Assembly (NCBI GenBank): GCA_903823545.1
Contig: CAIJTL010001398.1
Location: 1-13,736 of the forward strand
DNA: 13,736 nt
Source of the DNA: an uncultured Planctomycetaceae bacterium
GTDB taxonomy: Bacteria; Planctomycetota; Planctomycetia; Planctomycetales; Planctomycetaceae
Direction: 5' to 3'
This document shows, one piece after another, positions 1 through 8,347 of the stretch. The notes beneath the pieces were generated by a model. It was not told where the DNA came from. It did no database searches and saw nothing but the letters and a program-made list of their open reading frames with translations. The stretch's first letter is position 1; each line of letters begins with the position of its first letter. The translations under genes were made by a program, and so were the position numbers.

Positions 1-3000
1 CCGATCTTTCGGACAACGTGTCGATCGACACGCTCAATCCAACGGTGACGGTCAACATCGTCGATGCGTCGCTGAATGACAGCGACAACAGCAGCAGCGT
101 GACGTTCGAGTTCAGCCAAGATGTCACCGGCTTCGACGTGAACGACGTGAGCGTCAGCGGCGGATCGCTCAGCGGGTTCACGGCGATTGACGGCAACAGC
201 TTCAGCGCGACGTTCACGGCGACGAACGGCGTGGAGACGACCGGCTCGGTCAGCGTCGGGACGAGCTACACCGACAGCGTGGGAAACACCGGGACCGCCG
301 GTTCGGACAACGTGTCGATCGACACGCTCAATCCAACGGTGACGGTCAACATTGTGGATGCGTCGCTCAATGATGCTGACAACAGCAGCAGCGTGACGTT
401 CGAGTTCAGCGAAGATGTGCTCGACTTCGATGCCAGTGATCTGAGCGTCAGCGGCGGATCGCTCAGCGGGTTCATGGCGATTGATGGGAACAGCTTCAGC
501 GCGACGTTCACGGCGACCAACGGCGTGGAGACGACCGGCTCGGTCAGCGTCGGGACGAGCTACACGGACAGCGTGGGGAACACCGGGTCCGCCGGTTCGG
601 ACAACGTGTCGATCGACACGCTCAATCCAACGGCGGACATCACGGATATCACGCCAGATCCTCGGACGACGAATGCGGGGACGGTGGCGGTGACGTTTAC
701 GGAGAGTGTCACTGGTGTGGGGATCGAGGATTTCACGTTGACTCGTGATGGGAACTCGGTGGACATCAGTGGGTTGACGGTAGGTGGGTCGGGGACGAGT
801 TACTCGATCAATTTGTCGAGCGTAACGAACACGGTCGGGACGTACGTCTTGACGCTGGTGGCCAGCGGATCGGGGATCAGCGACGCGGCGGGGAATGTGA
901 TCGCGGTTGATGCGAGCGATTCGTGGGTGCGGGCGAATCCGACGGTTTCGTTGTCGATTGATGACAGCACGATTGTGGAAGCGGGCGGCATCGCGGTGGT
1001 GACTGCCACGTTGAATCAGATCACTGACGTGAACGTGACGGTGACGGTTGGGTTCACGGGGTCGGGGGTGTTGGATACGGACTTCTCGGCGAGTAGTTCG
1101 ACGATCGTGATTACGGCGGGAACTCTCACCGGTACGATGTCGGTGACGGCCACTCAGGACGGCCTGTTGGAAAACAGCGAGACGGTGTTCGTGGACATCA
1201 TCGGCGTGACGAACGGGCTGGAGAACGGGACTCAGCAAGTGGTGACGAGCATCATCGATGACGACAACGCGCCGACGATTACCTCGACCGCCACGCCGAG
1301 CGTTGTGGAGAACACAACCGCCGTGTTGACGGTCACGGCGACCGATGTTGACACGCCGATGCAGACGGTGACGTTCTCGATCACCGGCGGTGCGGACGCG
1401 AGCTTGTTCACAATCACGTCCGGGGGCGCGCTCAGCTTCTTGTCGGCTCCGGACTTTGAAGTTCCAGGGGACGACGGCGGGAACAATTTCTACGACGTGC
1501 AGGTGACGGCGAACGACGGGAACCTCGGCACCGACGTGCAGAACCTCGTCGTCGCGGTGACCGACGCGGACGAGATTGTGCCGACGGTCGTGATCACGGC
1601 GGTCACGCCCGATCCGCGCAACACGGCGGTGAGCACGATCACGATTGTCTTCAGCGAGGCGGTGACTGGCTTTGGTTTGAGCGATCTGACGCTGACGCGC
1701 GACGGCGGCGTCACGAACTTGCTGACTGTGTCGCAAACGCTGACGACCAGCGACGGCGGCAGAACTTATACGCTCGGCAACTTGAGCGGGATCACGACTG
1801 CGGAAGGCGACTACTTTCTGACGCTAACGGCGGCCTCGTCCGGCGTCGCGGACCTCGCGAACAACTTGCTCGCGACCGGCGACACGGAAGCGTGGCGAAT
1901 GGATGCGACAGTCCCGACGGTCTCGATCACAGCGGTCTCGCCCGATCCGCGCAACGCGCCGGTTGGCTCGATCACGATCGTCTTCAGCGAGGCGGTGAGC
2001 AGCTTCAACATGGCTGATCTGACGCTGACTCGCGACGGCGGGTCGGACTTGCTGACCGGATCGCAGACGCTGACGACGTCAGACAACATCACCTTCACGC
2101 TGACGAACCTCACGACGATCACCGGGCCGCAAGGGGCGTATGTGCTGACGCTGACGGCGAGCGGTTCGAGCATTGTCGATCAAGCGAACAACGCGCTCGC
2201 GAGCAACGCGATCGAGTCGTGGACGATGGACACGACGGCGCTCACCGCCGACATCATCGACGTGACTCCCGATCCGCGCAACAGCTCGGTGAGCACGATC
2301 ACGATCAGCTTCAGCGAACCGGTGCTCGGCTTCGCGATCGGCGATCTCGTGCTGACTCGTAACGGCGGCGGCGACCTGTTGACCGCCTCGCAGACATTGA
2401 CGACCAGCGACAACATGACTTGGACGCTCGGTAACTTGAGCGGCATCACCGGCACGGCGGGGACGTACTTGCTCTCGCTCGCGGCGAGCGGTTCCGGGAT
2501 CACGGACGCCGCGTCGAACGCGCTCGCAGCGGACGCGAGCGATTCGTGGGTCGTCGATACGACGGCACCGACAGCGAACATCGTCGATGTGACTCCCGAC
2601 CCGCGCAACACGAATGCAGGGACGGTCACGATCAGTTTCGACGAGAGCGTCACCGGCGTGGACATCGCCGACTTCACACTGACTCGCAACGGCAGCCCGG
2701 TCAGCTTGAGCAGTCTTTCGGTCAGCGGCAGCGGATCGAGCTACTCGCTCGATCTGAGCAGCGTGACGACGCTTGCGGGAACTTATCTGCTGACGCTCAA
2801 CGCGAGCGGCTCCGGAATCGCGGACACAGCAACGAACGCGCTCAGCAGCAACGCGAGCGATTCGTTCGTCATCGATCTTACCGCGCCAACAGCAGACATG
2901 ATTGATGTGACTCCCGATCCACGCAACACGCACGCGGGGACCGTCACGATCACGTTCGACGAGAGCGTGACTGGCGTGGATATCAGCGACTTCTCGCTGA

Positions 3001-6000
3001 CTCGCAATGGCATCCCGGTCAACATCAGCGGCCTGTCGGTCAGCGGCAGCGGTTCGAGTTACTCGATCAACCTCAGCAGCGTCACTGCGAGCGCGGGTGA
3101 CTATGTGCTGTCGCTCAACGCGAGCGGTTCTGGCATTGTCGATACCGCAAGCAACGCGCTGACCACGAACGCGAGCGACTCGTGGACGACGGACCTCACC
3201 GTCCCGACCGCGACGATCACCGCCGTCACGCCCGACCCGCGCAACTCGGCGGTCGGCTCAATCACGATCACGTTCACCGAAGTGGTCACCGGCTTTGATC
3301 TGAGTGACTTGAAGCTGACTCGCGACGGCGGCTCGAACTTGCTGACCGGCACGCAAACGCTGACGTCGAGCGACGGCGGCGTAACGTACACGCTCGGTAA
3401 TCTGACTTCGTTGACGGGAGCCGAAGGGGATTACTCGCTGACGCTCACCGCGAGCGGATCGAGCATCCTCGACACCGCGAGCAACGCGCTCACCACGAAC
3501 GCGACGGAGACCTGGACCGTCGATACGACCGCCCCGACCGCGACGATCTCGACCGTCACCAGCCCACGCAACAGCGCGGTCAATTCGGTGACAATCACCT
3601 TCAGCACGCCGATCACCGGCTTCGATCTGAGCGACCTCACGCTGACTCGCGACACCGGTTCGGGACCGAGTGCGAATCTGCTGACCGGCTCGCAAACGCT
3701 GTCGTCGAGCGACGGCGGCACGACTTGGACGCTCGGCAATCTGACGAGCCTCACCGGCCTGCAAGGGACGTACTTGCTGACGCTGATCGCCGCCGATTCC
3801 GACATCATCGACGCATCGAGCAACGCGCTGCTCAGCGACGCGACCCGCACCTGGTCGCTCGACAGCACGGCCCCCGGCGCAATCATCGAAGAGGTCACTC
3901 CCGACCCACGCAACACGTCAGTCAACACGCTGACGATCACCTTCAGCGAGGCAATCACCGGCTTCGATCTCGCCGACCTCACGCTGACCCGCAACGGCGG
4001 CAGCAACTTGCTCACCGGTTCGCAAACGCTGAGCAGCAGCGACGGCGGCGTGACCTTTACGCTCGGCAACTTGAGCGGCCTGACCGGCACGCAAGGAACG
4101 TACTTACTCACGCTCACCGCTGCGTCGTCCGGCATCATCGACGTCGCCGCGAACATCCTCGGCAGCAACACGTCCGAAACGTGGTCCGTCGATACGACCG
4201 CTCCGACCGCCGACATCACGAACATCTCGCCCGACCCGCGCAACACGCCCGTCGGTTCGATCACGATCGTCTTCACCGAAGCAGTAACCGGACTCGACCT
4301 GAGCGATCTGTCGCTCACACGCGACACCGGTTCGGGACCGAGCAGCAACTTGCTCACCGGCGGCGAGTCGCTCGATACGAGCGACAACATCACCTACGTC
4401 ATCAGCGGCCTGACCACGCTCACCGGCCCGCAAGGAAGTTACGTTGTGACGCTCACCGCGAGCGGTTCCAACATCGTCGATGCGGCAGGGAACACGCTCG
4501 CCGGCAACGCGAGCGACTCGTGGACGACCGACACAACTTCGCTCACCGGTGCGATCACCGCCGTCACGCCTGATCCGCGCAACAGCTCGGTCAGCAGCAT
4601 CGCGATCGTCTTCAGCAAACCGGTGACCGGCTTCGATCTCGCCGACTTGTCGCTGGCTCGCAACGGCGGATCGAATTTGCTCACCGGCTCGCAAACGCTG
4701 ACGTCGTCTGACGGCGGAATGACTTGGTCGCTCGGCAATCTCAGCGGCCTGACCGGAAGCGCGGGAAGTTATCAACTGACGCTCACCGCGAGCGGCTCGA
4801 ACATCATCGACGCTGCGACGAACGGACTCGCCGCCGACGCGAGCGACTCGTGGTCCGTCGATCTCACCCTCCCGACTGCGGACGTGATCGACGTCACGCC
4901 CGACCCACGCAACTCGGCAGTCAGTTCAATCACGATCAGCTTCAGCGAGGCGGTCACGGGACTCGACGTCAGCGACCTCACGCTGACTCGCAACAGCGGC
5001 AGCAATTTGCTGACCGGTTCGGAATCGCTCGCGTCGAGCGACGGCGGCCTGACTTGGACGCTCGGCAATCTGACGTCGCTCACCGGAGCGGCCGGCAGCT
5101 ACTCGCTCACGCTGACCGCCAGCGGAGCGAACATCCGCGACACGGCGAGCAACCTGCTCACCGCCAACGCGAGCGACACGTGGACCGTCGAGACCACCGC
5201 GCCGACTGCGACGATCACTGCGGTGACTCCCGACCCGCGCAACAGCGGCGTGAGCAACATCACGATCGTCTTCACCGAACCTGTCACCGGCGTCGACCTC
5301 GCCGACTTGTCGCTCACTCGCGACGGCGGCGGCAACTTGCTGACCGGCTCGCAAACGTTGAACTCGACCGACGGCGGGATCACATACACGCTCGGCAACT
5401 TGAGCGGCCTGACCGGCACAGCGGGCAGCTACTTGCTCACGCTGACCGCCGCTTCGTCCGGCATCATCGACGCCGTCACGAACGCGCTGACGACCAACGC
5501 GAGCGACTCGTGGAGCGTCGATATCTCCGCCCCGACCGCTGCGATCACCGCTGTCTCACCCGATCCACGCAACACATCGGTCGGCAGCATCACGATCACG
5601 TTCAACGAGGTCGTCACCGGCTTCAACCTCGCTGACCTGGCGCTGACTCGCGACGGCGGCAGTAACTTGCTCACCGGCTCGCAAACGCTGACGTCGAGCG
5701 ACGGCGGCATGACCTACACACTCGGCAATCTGGCGAGCGTCACGAACACGCAAGGAACCTTCACGCTCACGCTCACCGCGAGCGGTTCCGGAATCGCCGA
5801 CACCGCGACGAACGCGCTCATTACGAACGCGACCGAATCCTGGTCGCTCGACAGCACCGCGCCCGGCGCAGTCATCAGCGAAGTCACGCCCGACCCACGC
5901 AACTCGTCCGTCAACACCATCACGATCAGCTTCAACGAGATCGTCACCGGCTTCGACCTCACGGACTTGAGTCTGACTCGCAACACCGGTTCTGGCCCCG

Positions 6001-8171
6001 GCATCAACTTGCTTACCGGCTCGCAAACGCTGACATCGAGCGACGGCGGCATGACTTACACGCTCGGCAACCTCAGCGGCCTCACCGGCGCGGAGGGAAC
6101 GTACTTGCTGACCCTGAACGCCAGCGGCTCCGGCATCACCGACGCCGTCGGCAACACGTTCGGCAACAACGCGAGCGAATCGTGGCTCACCGACACCACG
6201 GCCCCAACCGCCAGCATCACCGACGTCACCCCCGACCCACGCAACACGTCGGTCAGCACCATCACGATCGTCTTCAGCGAGGCCGTCACAGGCCTCGACG
6301 TCAGCGACCTGTCACTGACCCGCAACAGTGGAACCAACTTGCTCACCGGCAGCGAATCGCTGTCATCGAGCAACGGCGGCGTGACCTACACGCTCAGCGG
6401 TTTGACGAGTCTGACAAACGCCGACGGAACGTACCTTCTGACGGTCACCGCCAGCGGCTCAAACATCATCGACGTGGCCAACAACGGACTCGCCGCCGAC
6501 GCGAGCGACTCGTGGGTAACCGATCTCACCGGCCCCAGCTTCACCAGCAACGCGGCGGTGAGCATCCCCGAAAACACAACCGCGATCATGACCGTCGCCG
6601 CGACTGACTCACACGAACCAGTAACGTTCGCGATCAACAGCGATGCGACCGGCGGCCCCGATCGGGCGAGATTCAACATCACCAGCGCTGGCGTCCTGAC
6701 GTTCCTCACCGCACGCAACTTCGAGAACCCGACCGACGTCGGCACCAACAACGTCTACAACGTGACGGTCGTCGCGACAGACAGCTTCGGTAACACGAGC
6801 ACTCAAGACATCGCGGTCACGATCACCAACGTCGATGAAATCACCACGCGGCACTTCGCTCGCGCAACGTACTTCTTCACCTCAGCGACCGCCGGGCGCG
6901 TCGAACTGTTCAACCCGAACGAGTCGCTCATCGTCGAGCAATTCAATTCCGAGCTGGTGCAGTTCGACATCACCTCCGACGAGATCGAATTCGTGCTTCT
7001 TGCCACGAACGACATTGTCACGCTGGCGGATGTCAGCGGTGCCGACGGCTTGATGAAGATCAGCGGTGCAACGTTTGCCGATGTGATCTTCTCGATCTCG
7101 CAGAATGAGTTCACGGAAATCTTCGGCGGCAACGGCAACGATGTTGTCACCATCAATAGCCTCGACCCCGCGTTCACCAGCAACCTCGTCTTCAACGGCG
7201 AAGGGGGCAGCGATCAACTCATCGTCGATCTCGCTGGCAACGGCAGCCTGCTCACCGGCGGCGTTACCTTCAACGGCGGCGTCGGCCCGAAAGACACGTT
7301 GATCCTGCGCAATCTCGGCGAACGCTTCGATCAAGTCACCTATCGTCCCACAAACATCAACAACGGCACCTTCGACCTGCGTCAGTTCGGAGAAGACAGC
7401 GACGACGACATCACGTCCGTCATCGCCTTCTCGCACCTCGGGGGTGTGACCATCGACGGCACCGCCGCCGCTGACATGGTCTTCGACTTACCCAATAGTC
7501 ACGACAGCGCGGCTATCACCGACATCGCGGGAACTGGCACCGAACGCTTCACCGCCAACAACAAACTGATGCCCGTTGACTTCCCGCTCACCGGAGTCAG
7601 CACCGTCAGCATCCGCGGAAACGGCGGGAACGACTCACTCAAAGTCGCCAGTCTCGACAATGTCTTCACCGGTCGAGTCATCCTCTTGGGCGGCGAAGGA
7701 AACGACACGCTCGAGACCACGAATGCAAAAACGACGAGGCCAAGACAAGGCAGCATCCCCGCCTCCACGACGCCGATCCACACCCGCCTCTTCGGTGGCA
7801 ACGGCAACGACAAACTGATCGGCGGCCTCGGCAACGACACCATGATGGGCGAGGACGGCAACGACACTCTCACCGGCGGCCACGGTAATGACGCCCTCAG
7901 CGGCGGACTCGGCAACGACAAACTCGAAGGCGGACTCGGCAACGACACGCTGCTCGGTGACAACGGCAACGACACCCTGTTGGGTGGCTCCGGAGCCGAC
8001 CTCCTCCTCGGCGGCAACGACAACGACAGACTCGACGGCGGCCCCGCACTCGGCTCCGCACCCGGTCAACGCGATACCGTCGCCGGACAAGCCGGCACCG
8101 ACGTCATCTCTGATCCCCTCAGCGAAATCGACGAAGCCTTCACCTTCGACTTCAACGATCTGCTGATATGA
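1..8171 (+). CDS. Giant multidomain Ig-like/Calx-beta/cadherin/RTX surface or secreted protein (5'-partial)
   Basis: The reading frame is open at the left edge. The first whole codon is at base 3 and the peptide continues a repeat, so the GTG at 18 is internal and the true start is upstream. The stop is TGA at 8169-8171; 2,722 residues are visible. Domains by base position: two 98-residue Ig-like units (about 18-605); a second-type Ig-like unit with a PDPR motif (about 633-935); a Calx-beta domain ending IIDDDNAP (about 936-1268); a cadherin-like domain with VVENTTAVLTV, TATDVD and APDFE (about 1269-1575); fifteen PDPRN Ig-like units (about 1581-6530); a second cadherin-like domain with IPENTTAIMTV (about 6531-6840); an unassigned region (6841-7793); nine RTX nonapeptides (7794-8042); and a tail ending FTFDFNDLLI. 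RTX repeats usually bind calcium and occur in type I secreted proteins. A role in adhesion or cell-surface structure is inferred. Any signal peptide lies outside the window. Confidence 0.93.
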   Translation, partial: DLSDNVSIDTLNPTVTVNIVDASLNDSDNSSSVTFEFSQDVTGFDVNDVSVSGGSLSGFTAIDGNSFSATFTATNGVETTGSVSVGTSYTDSVGNTGTAGSDNVSIDTLNPTVTVNIVDASLNDADNSSSVTFEFSEDVLDFDASDLSVSGGSLSGFMAIDGNSFSATFTATNGVETTGSVSVGTSYTDSVGNTGSAGSDNVSIDTLNPTADITDITPDPRTTNAGTVAVTFTESVTGVGIEDFTLTRDGNSVDISGLTVGGSGTSYSINLSSVTNTVGTYVLTLVASGSGISDAAGNVIAVDASDSWVRANPTVSLSIDDSTIVEAGGIAVVTATLNQITDVNVTVTVGFTGSGVLDTDFSASSSTIVITAGTLTGTMSVTATQDGLLENSETVFVDIIGVTNGLENGTQQVVTSIIDDDNAPTITSTATPSVVENTTAVLTVTATDVDTPMQTVTFSITGGADASLFTITSGGALSFLSAPDFEVPGDDGGNNFYDVQVTANDGNLGTDVQNLVVAVTDADEIVPTVVITAVTPDPRNTAVSTITIVFSEAVTGFGLSDLTLTRDGGVTNLLTVSQTLTTSDGGRTYTLGNLSGITTAEGDYFLTLTAASSGVADLANNLLATGDTEAWRMDATVPTVSITAVSPDPRNAPVGSITIVFSEAVSSFNMADLTLTRDGGSDLLTGSQTLTTSDNITFTLTNLTTITGPQGAYVLTLTASGSSIVDQANNALASNAIESWTMDTTALTADIIDVTPDPRNSSVSTITISFSEPVLGFAIGDLVLTRNGGGDLLTASQTLTTSDNMTWTLGNLSGITGTAGTYLLSLAASGSGITDAASNALAADASDSWVVDTTAPTANIVDVTPDPRNTNAGTVTISFDESVTGVDIADFTLTRNGSPVSLSSLSVSGSGSSYSLDLSSVTTLAGTYLLTLNASGSGIADTATNALSSNASDSFVIDLTAPTADMIDVTPDPRNTHAGTVTITFDESVTGVDISDFSLTRNGIPVNISGLSVSGSGSSYSINLSSVTASAGDYVLSLNASGSGIVDTASNALTTNASDSWTTDLTVPTATITAVTPDPRNSAVGSITITFTEVVTGFDLSDLKLTRDGGSNLLTGTQTLTSSDGGVTYTLGNLTSLTGAEGDYSLTLTASGSSILDTASNALTTNATETWTVDTTAPTATISTVTSPRNSAVNSVTITFSTPITGFDLSDLTLTRDTGSGPSANLLTGSQTLSSSDGGTTWTLGNLTSLTGLQGTYLLTLIAADSDIIDASSNALLSDATRTWSLDSTAPGAIIEEVTPDPRNTSVNTLTITFSEAITGFDLADLTLTRNGGSNLLTGSQTLSSSDGGVTFTLGNLSGLTGTQGTYLLTLTAASSGIIDVAANILGSNTSETWSVDTTAPTADITNISPDPRNTPVGSITIVFTEAVTGLDLSDLSLTRDTGSGPSSNLLTGGESLDTSDNITYVISGLTTLTGPQGSYVVTLTASGSNIVDAAGNTLAGNASDSWTTDTTSLTGAITAVTPDPRNSSVSSIAIVFSKPVTGFDLADLSLARNGGSNLLTGSQTLTSSDGGMTWSLGNLSGLTGSAGSYQLTLTASGSNIIDAATNGLAADASDSWSVDLTLPTADVIDVTPDPRNSAVSSITISFSEAVTGLDVSDLTLTRNSGSNLLTGSESLASSDGGLTWTLGNLTSLTGAAGSYSLTLTASGANIRDTASNLLTANASDTWTVETTAPTATITAVTPDPRNSGVSNITIVFTEPVTGVDLADLSLTRDGGGNLLTGSQTLNSTDGGITYTLGNLSGLTGTAGSYLLTLTAASSGIIDAVTNALTTNASDSWSVDISAPTAAITAVSPDPRNTSVGSITITFNEVVTGFNLADLALTRDGGSNLLTGSQTLTSSDGGMTYTLGNLASVTNTQGTFTLTLTASGSGIADTATNALITNATESWSLDSTAPGAVISEVTPDPRNSSVNTITISFNEIVTGFDLTDLSLTRNTGSGPGINLLTGSQTLTSSDGGMTYTLGNLSGLTGAEGTYLLTLNASGSGITDAVGNTFGNNASESWLTDTTAPTASITDVTPDPRNTSVSTITIVFSEAVTGLDVSDLSLTRNSGTNLLTGSESLSSSNGGVTYTLSGLTSLTNADGTYLLTVTASGSNIIDVANNGLAADASDSWVTDLTGPSFTSNAAVSIPENTTAIMTVAATDSHEPVTFAINSDATGGPDRARFNITSAGVLTFLTARNFENPTDVGTNNVYNVTVVATDSFGNTSTQDIAVTITNVDEITTRHFARATYFFTSATAGRVELFNPNESLIVEQFNSELVQFDITSDEIEFVLLATNDIVTLADVSGADGLMKISGATFADVIFSISQNEFTEIFGGNGNDVVTINSLDPAFTSNLVFNGEGGSDQLIVDLAGNGSLLTGGVTFNGGVGPKDTLILRNLGERFDQVTYRPTNINNGTFDLRQFGEDSDDDITSVIAFSHLGGVTIDGTAAADMVFDLPNSHDSAAITDIAGTGTERFTANNKLMPVDFPLTGVSTVSIRGNGGNDSLKVASLDNVFTGRVILLGGEGNDTLETTNAKTTRPRQGSIPASTTPIHTRLFGGNGNDKLIGGLGNDTMMGEDGNDTLTGGHGNDALSGGLGNDKLEGGLGNDTLLGDNGNDTLLGGSGADLLLGGNDNDRLDGGPALGSAPGQRDTVAGQAGTDVISDPLSEIDEAFTFDFNDLLI
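18..605 (+). repeat. Two tandem 294-bp Ig-like coding repeats
   Basis: Two direct units, 18-311 and 312-605, are exactly 294 bp (98 codons) each. Both begin with codons for VSIDTLNPTV. The opening codons recur at 606, where the sequence changes into the second repeat type after LNPT. Amino-acid differences cluster in the middle of the unit (for example SQDVTGFDVND versus SEDVLDFDASD), while the second half (SFSATFTATNGVETTGS onward) is almost unchanged at DNA level. The fold resembles bacterial Ig-like domains with a SEDV.xFD.xDL.VSGG pattern. The array probably continues upstream of the window. Confidence 0.93.
1581..6530 (+). repeat. Array of fifteen ~330-bp Ig-like coding repeats with PDPRN motif
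   Basis: Fifteen consecutive units of about 106-114 residues follow the pattern (I/V)T.VTPDPRN..V.(S/T)ITI.FSE.VTGFDLSDL.LTR.GG.NLLTG..TL.SSDGG.T.TLGNLSGLTG..G.Y.LTLTASGS.I.D...NAL...A.(D/E)SW. The PDPRN motif recurs near 1608, 1941, 2268, 2594, 2912, 3231, 3561 (altered), 3900, 4230, 4569, 4899, 5229, 5559, 5889 and 6231. A sixteenth, more divergent copy lies before the Calx-beta domain near 654. Three variants can be seen: a shorter form with NAGTV and SGSGSSYS (near 654, 2594 and 2912), the common form, and a form with a TGSGP insertion (near 3650, 4330 and 5990). Regular beta-strand periodicity suits a rod of Ig-like modules. Confidence 0.93.
7794..8042 (+). repeat. RTX (hemolysin-type calcium-binding) nonapeptide repeats
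   Basis: Nine consecutive GGxGxDxLx-type nonapeptides, each 27 bp, are encoded within the giant gene: GGNGNDKLI, GGLGNDTMM, GEDGNDTLT, GGHGNDALS, GGLGNDKLE, GGLGNDTLL, GDNGNDTLL, GGSGADLLL and GGNDNDRLD. In known RTX proteins this pattern forms a calcium-bound parallel beta-roll that folds after secretion. Isolated copies occur earlier, as GGNGNDVVT near 7125 and GGEGNDTLE at 7689, so the roll may be interrupted rather than confined to this block. Confidence 0.95.
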
Positions 8172-8181
8172 GAGGATGATC

Positions 8182-8218
8182 GAGAAGGGGGTTCTCAAAT
8201 TAAGGGGCTATCTGAGAA
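8182..8218. terminator. Possible weak terminator hairpins after the giant gene
   Basis: Ten bases past the stop, GAGAA (8182-8186) can pair with TTCTC (8192-8196) around a five-G loop. Alternatively TTCTCA (8192-8197) can pair with TGAGAA (8213-8218). The two pairings exclude each other, the stems are short and there is no clear T-tract, so terminator function is a guess based on position between convergent genes. Confidence 0.25.
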
Positions 8219-8223
8219 TTCGG

Positions 8224-8323
8224 TTTGAGCACTGCCTATTGTGAGCCGCTAGGCGATAGCCGCCGATTTTGCGTGGATTCCGACCGGCGGCTAGCGCCTT
8301 TCCGCTCACCTGTGTTGCTCAAA
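8224..8323. repeat. Long imperfect palindrome between convergent genes (REP-like or bidirectional terminator)
   Basis: Outer arms TTTGAGCA (8224-8231) and TGCTCAAA (8316-8323) are perfect inverted repeats. Inside them, 8241-8265 and 8285-8309 are inverted copies of 25 bases matching at 21 positions by hand alignment, separated by a 19-base loop (8266-8284). The arms carry GTGAG at the outer end and GCCGCCG at the inner end. The element fills most of the gap between the convergent giant gene and kinase gene. It looks like a dispersed palindromic intergenic element, or it may serve as a bidirectional terminator. Function is not shown by the sequence. Confidence 0.7.
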
Positions 8324-8347
8324 GGAATGGCGGAGAGCCGTGATTTG

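Noticed and set aside
18..20. GTG at 18 as the start of the giant gene
   Set aside because: The frame is open to the left edge and the codons before it match the repeat sequence before the next copy at 312, so this GTG is an internal valine.
2079..2933. Long minus-strand frame (284 codons) opposite the giant gene
   Set aside because: It is rich in Arg, Ala, Val and Asp with repeating blocks that mirror the repeat units of the plus-strand gene. High GC and codon periodicity keep antisense frames open.
3431..4393. Minus-strand frame of 320 codons rich in Val, Ser and Pro
   Set aside because: It repeats with the same ~330-base period as the sense gene and has no recognisable domain. It is a shadow of the Ig-like array.
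4724..5635. Plus-strand frame of 303 codons rich in Arg and His
   Set aside because: It lies inside the giant gene in another frame, and its composition (Arg/His/Asp/Gln runs) is the expected misreading of the repeat codons.
1581..6530. CRISPR array or transposon-borne repeats
   Set aside because: The repeats are about 330 bases, directly adjacent, in frame and translate into Ig-like modules without spacers, so they are coding repeats.
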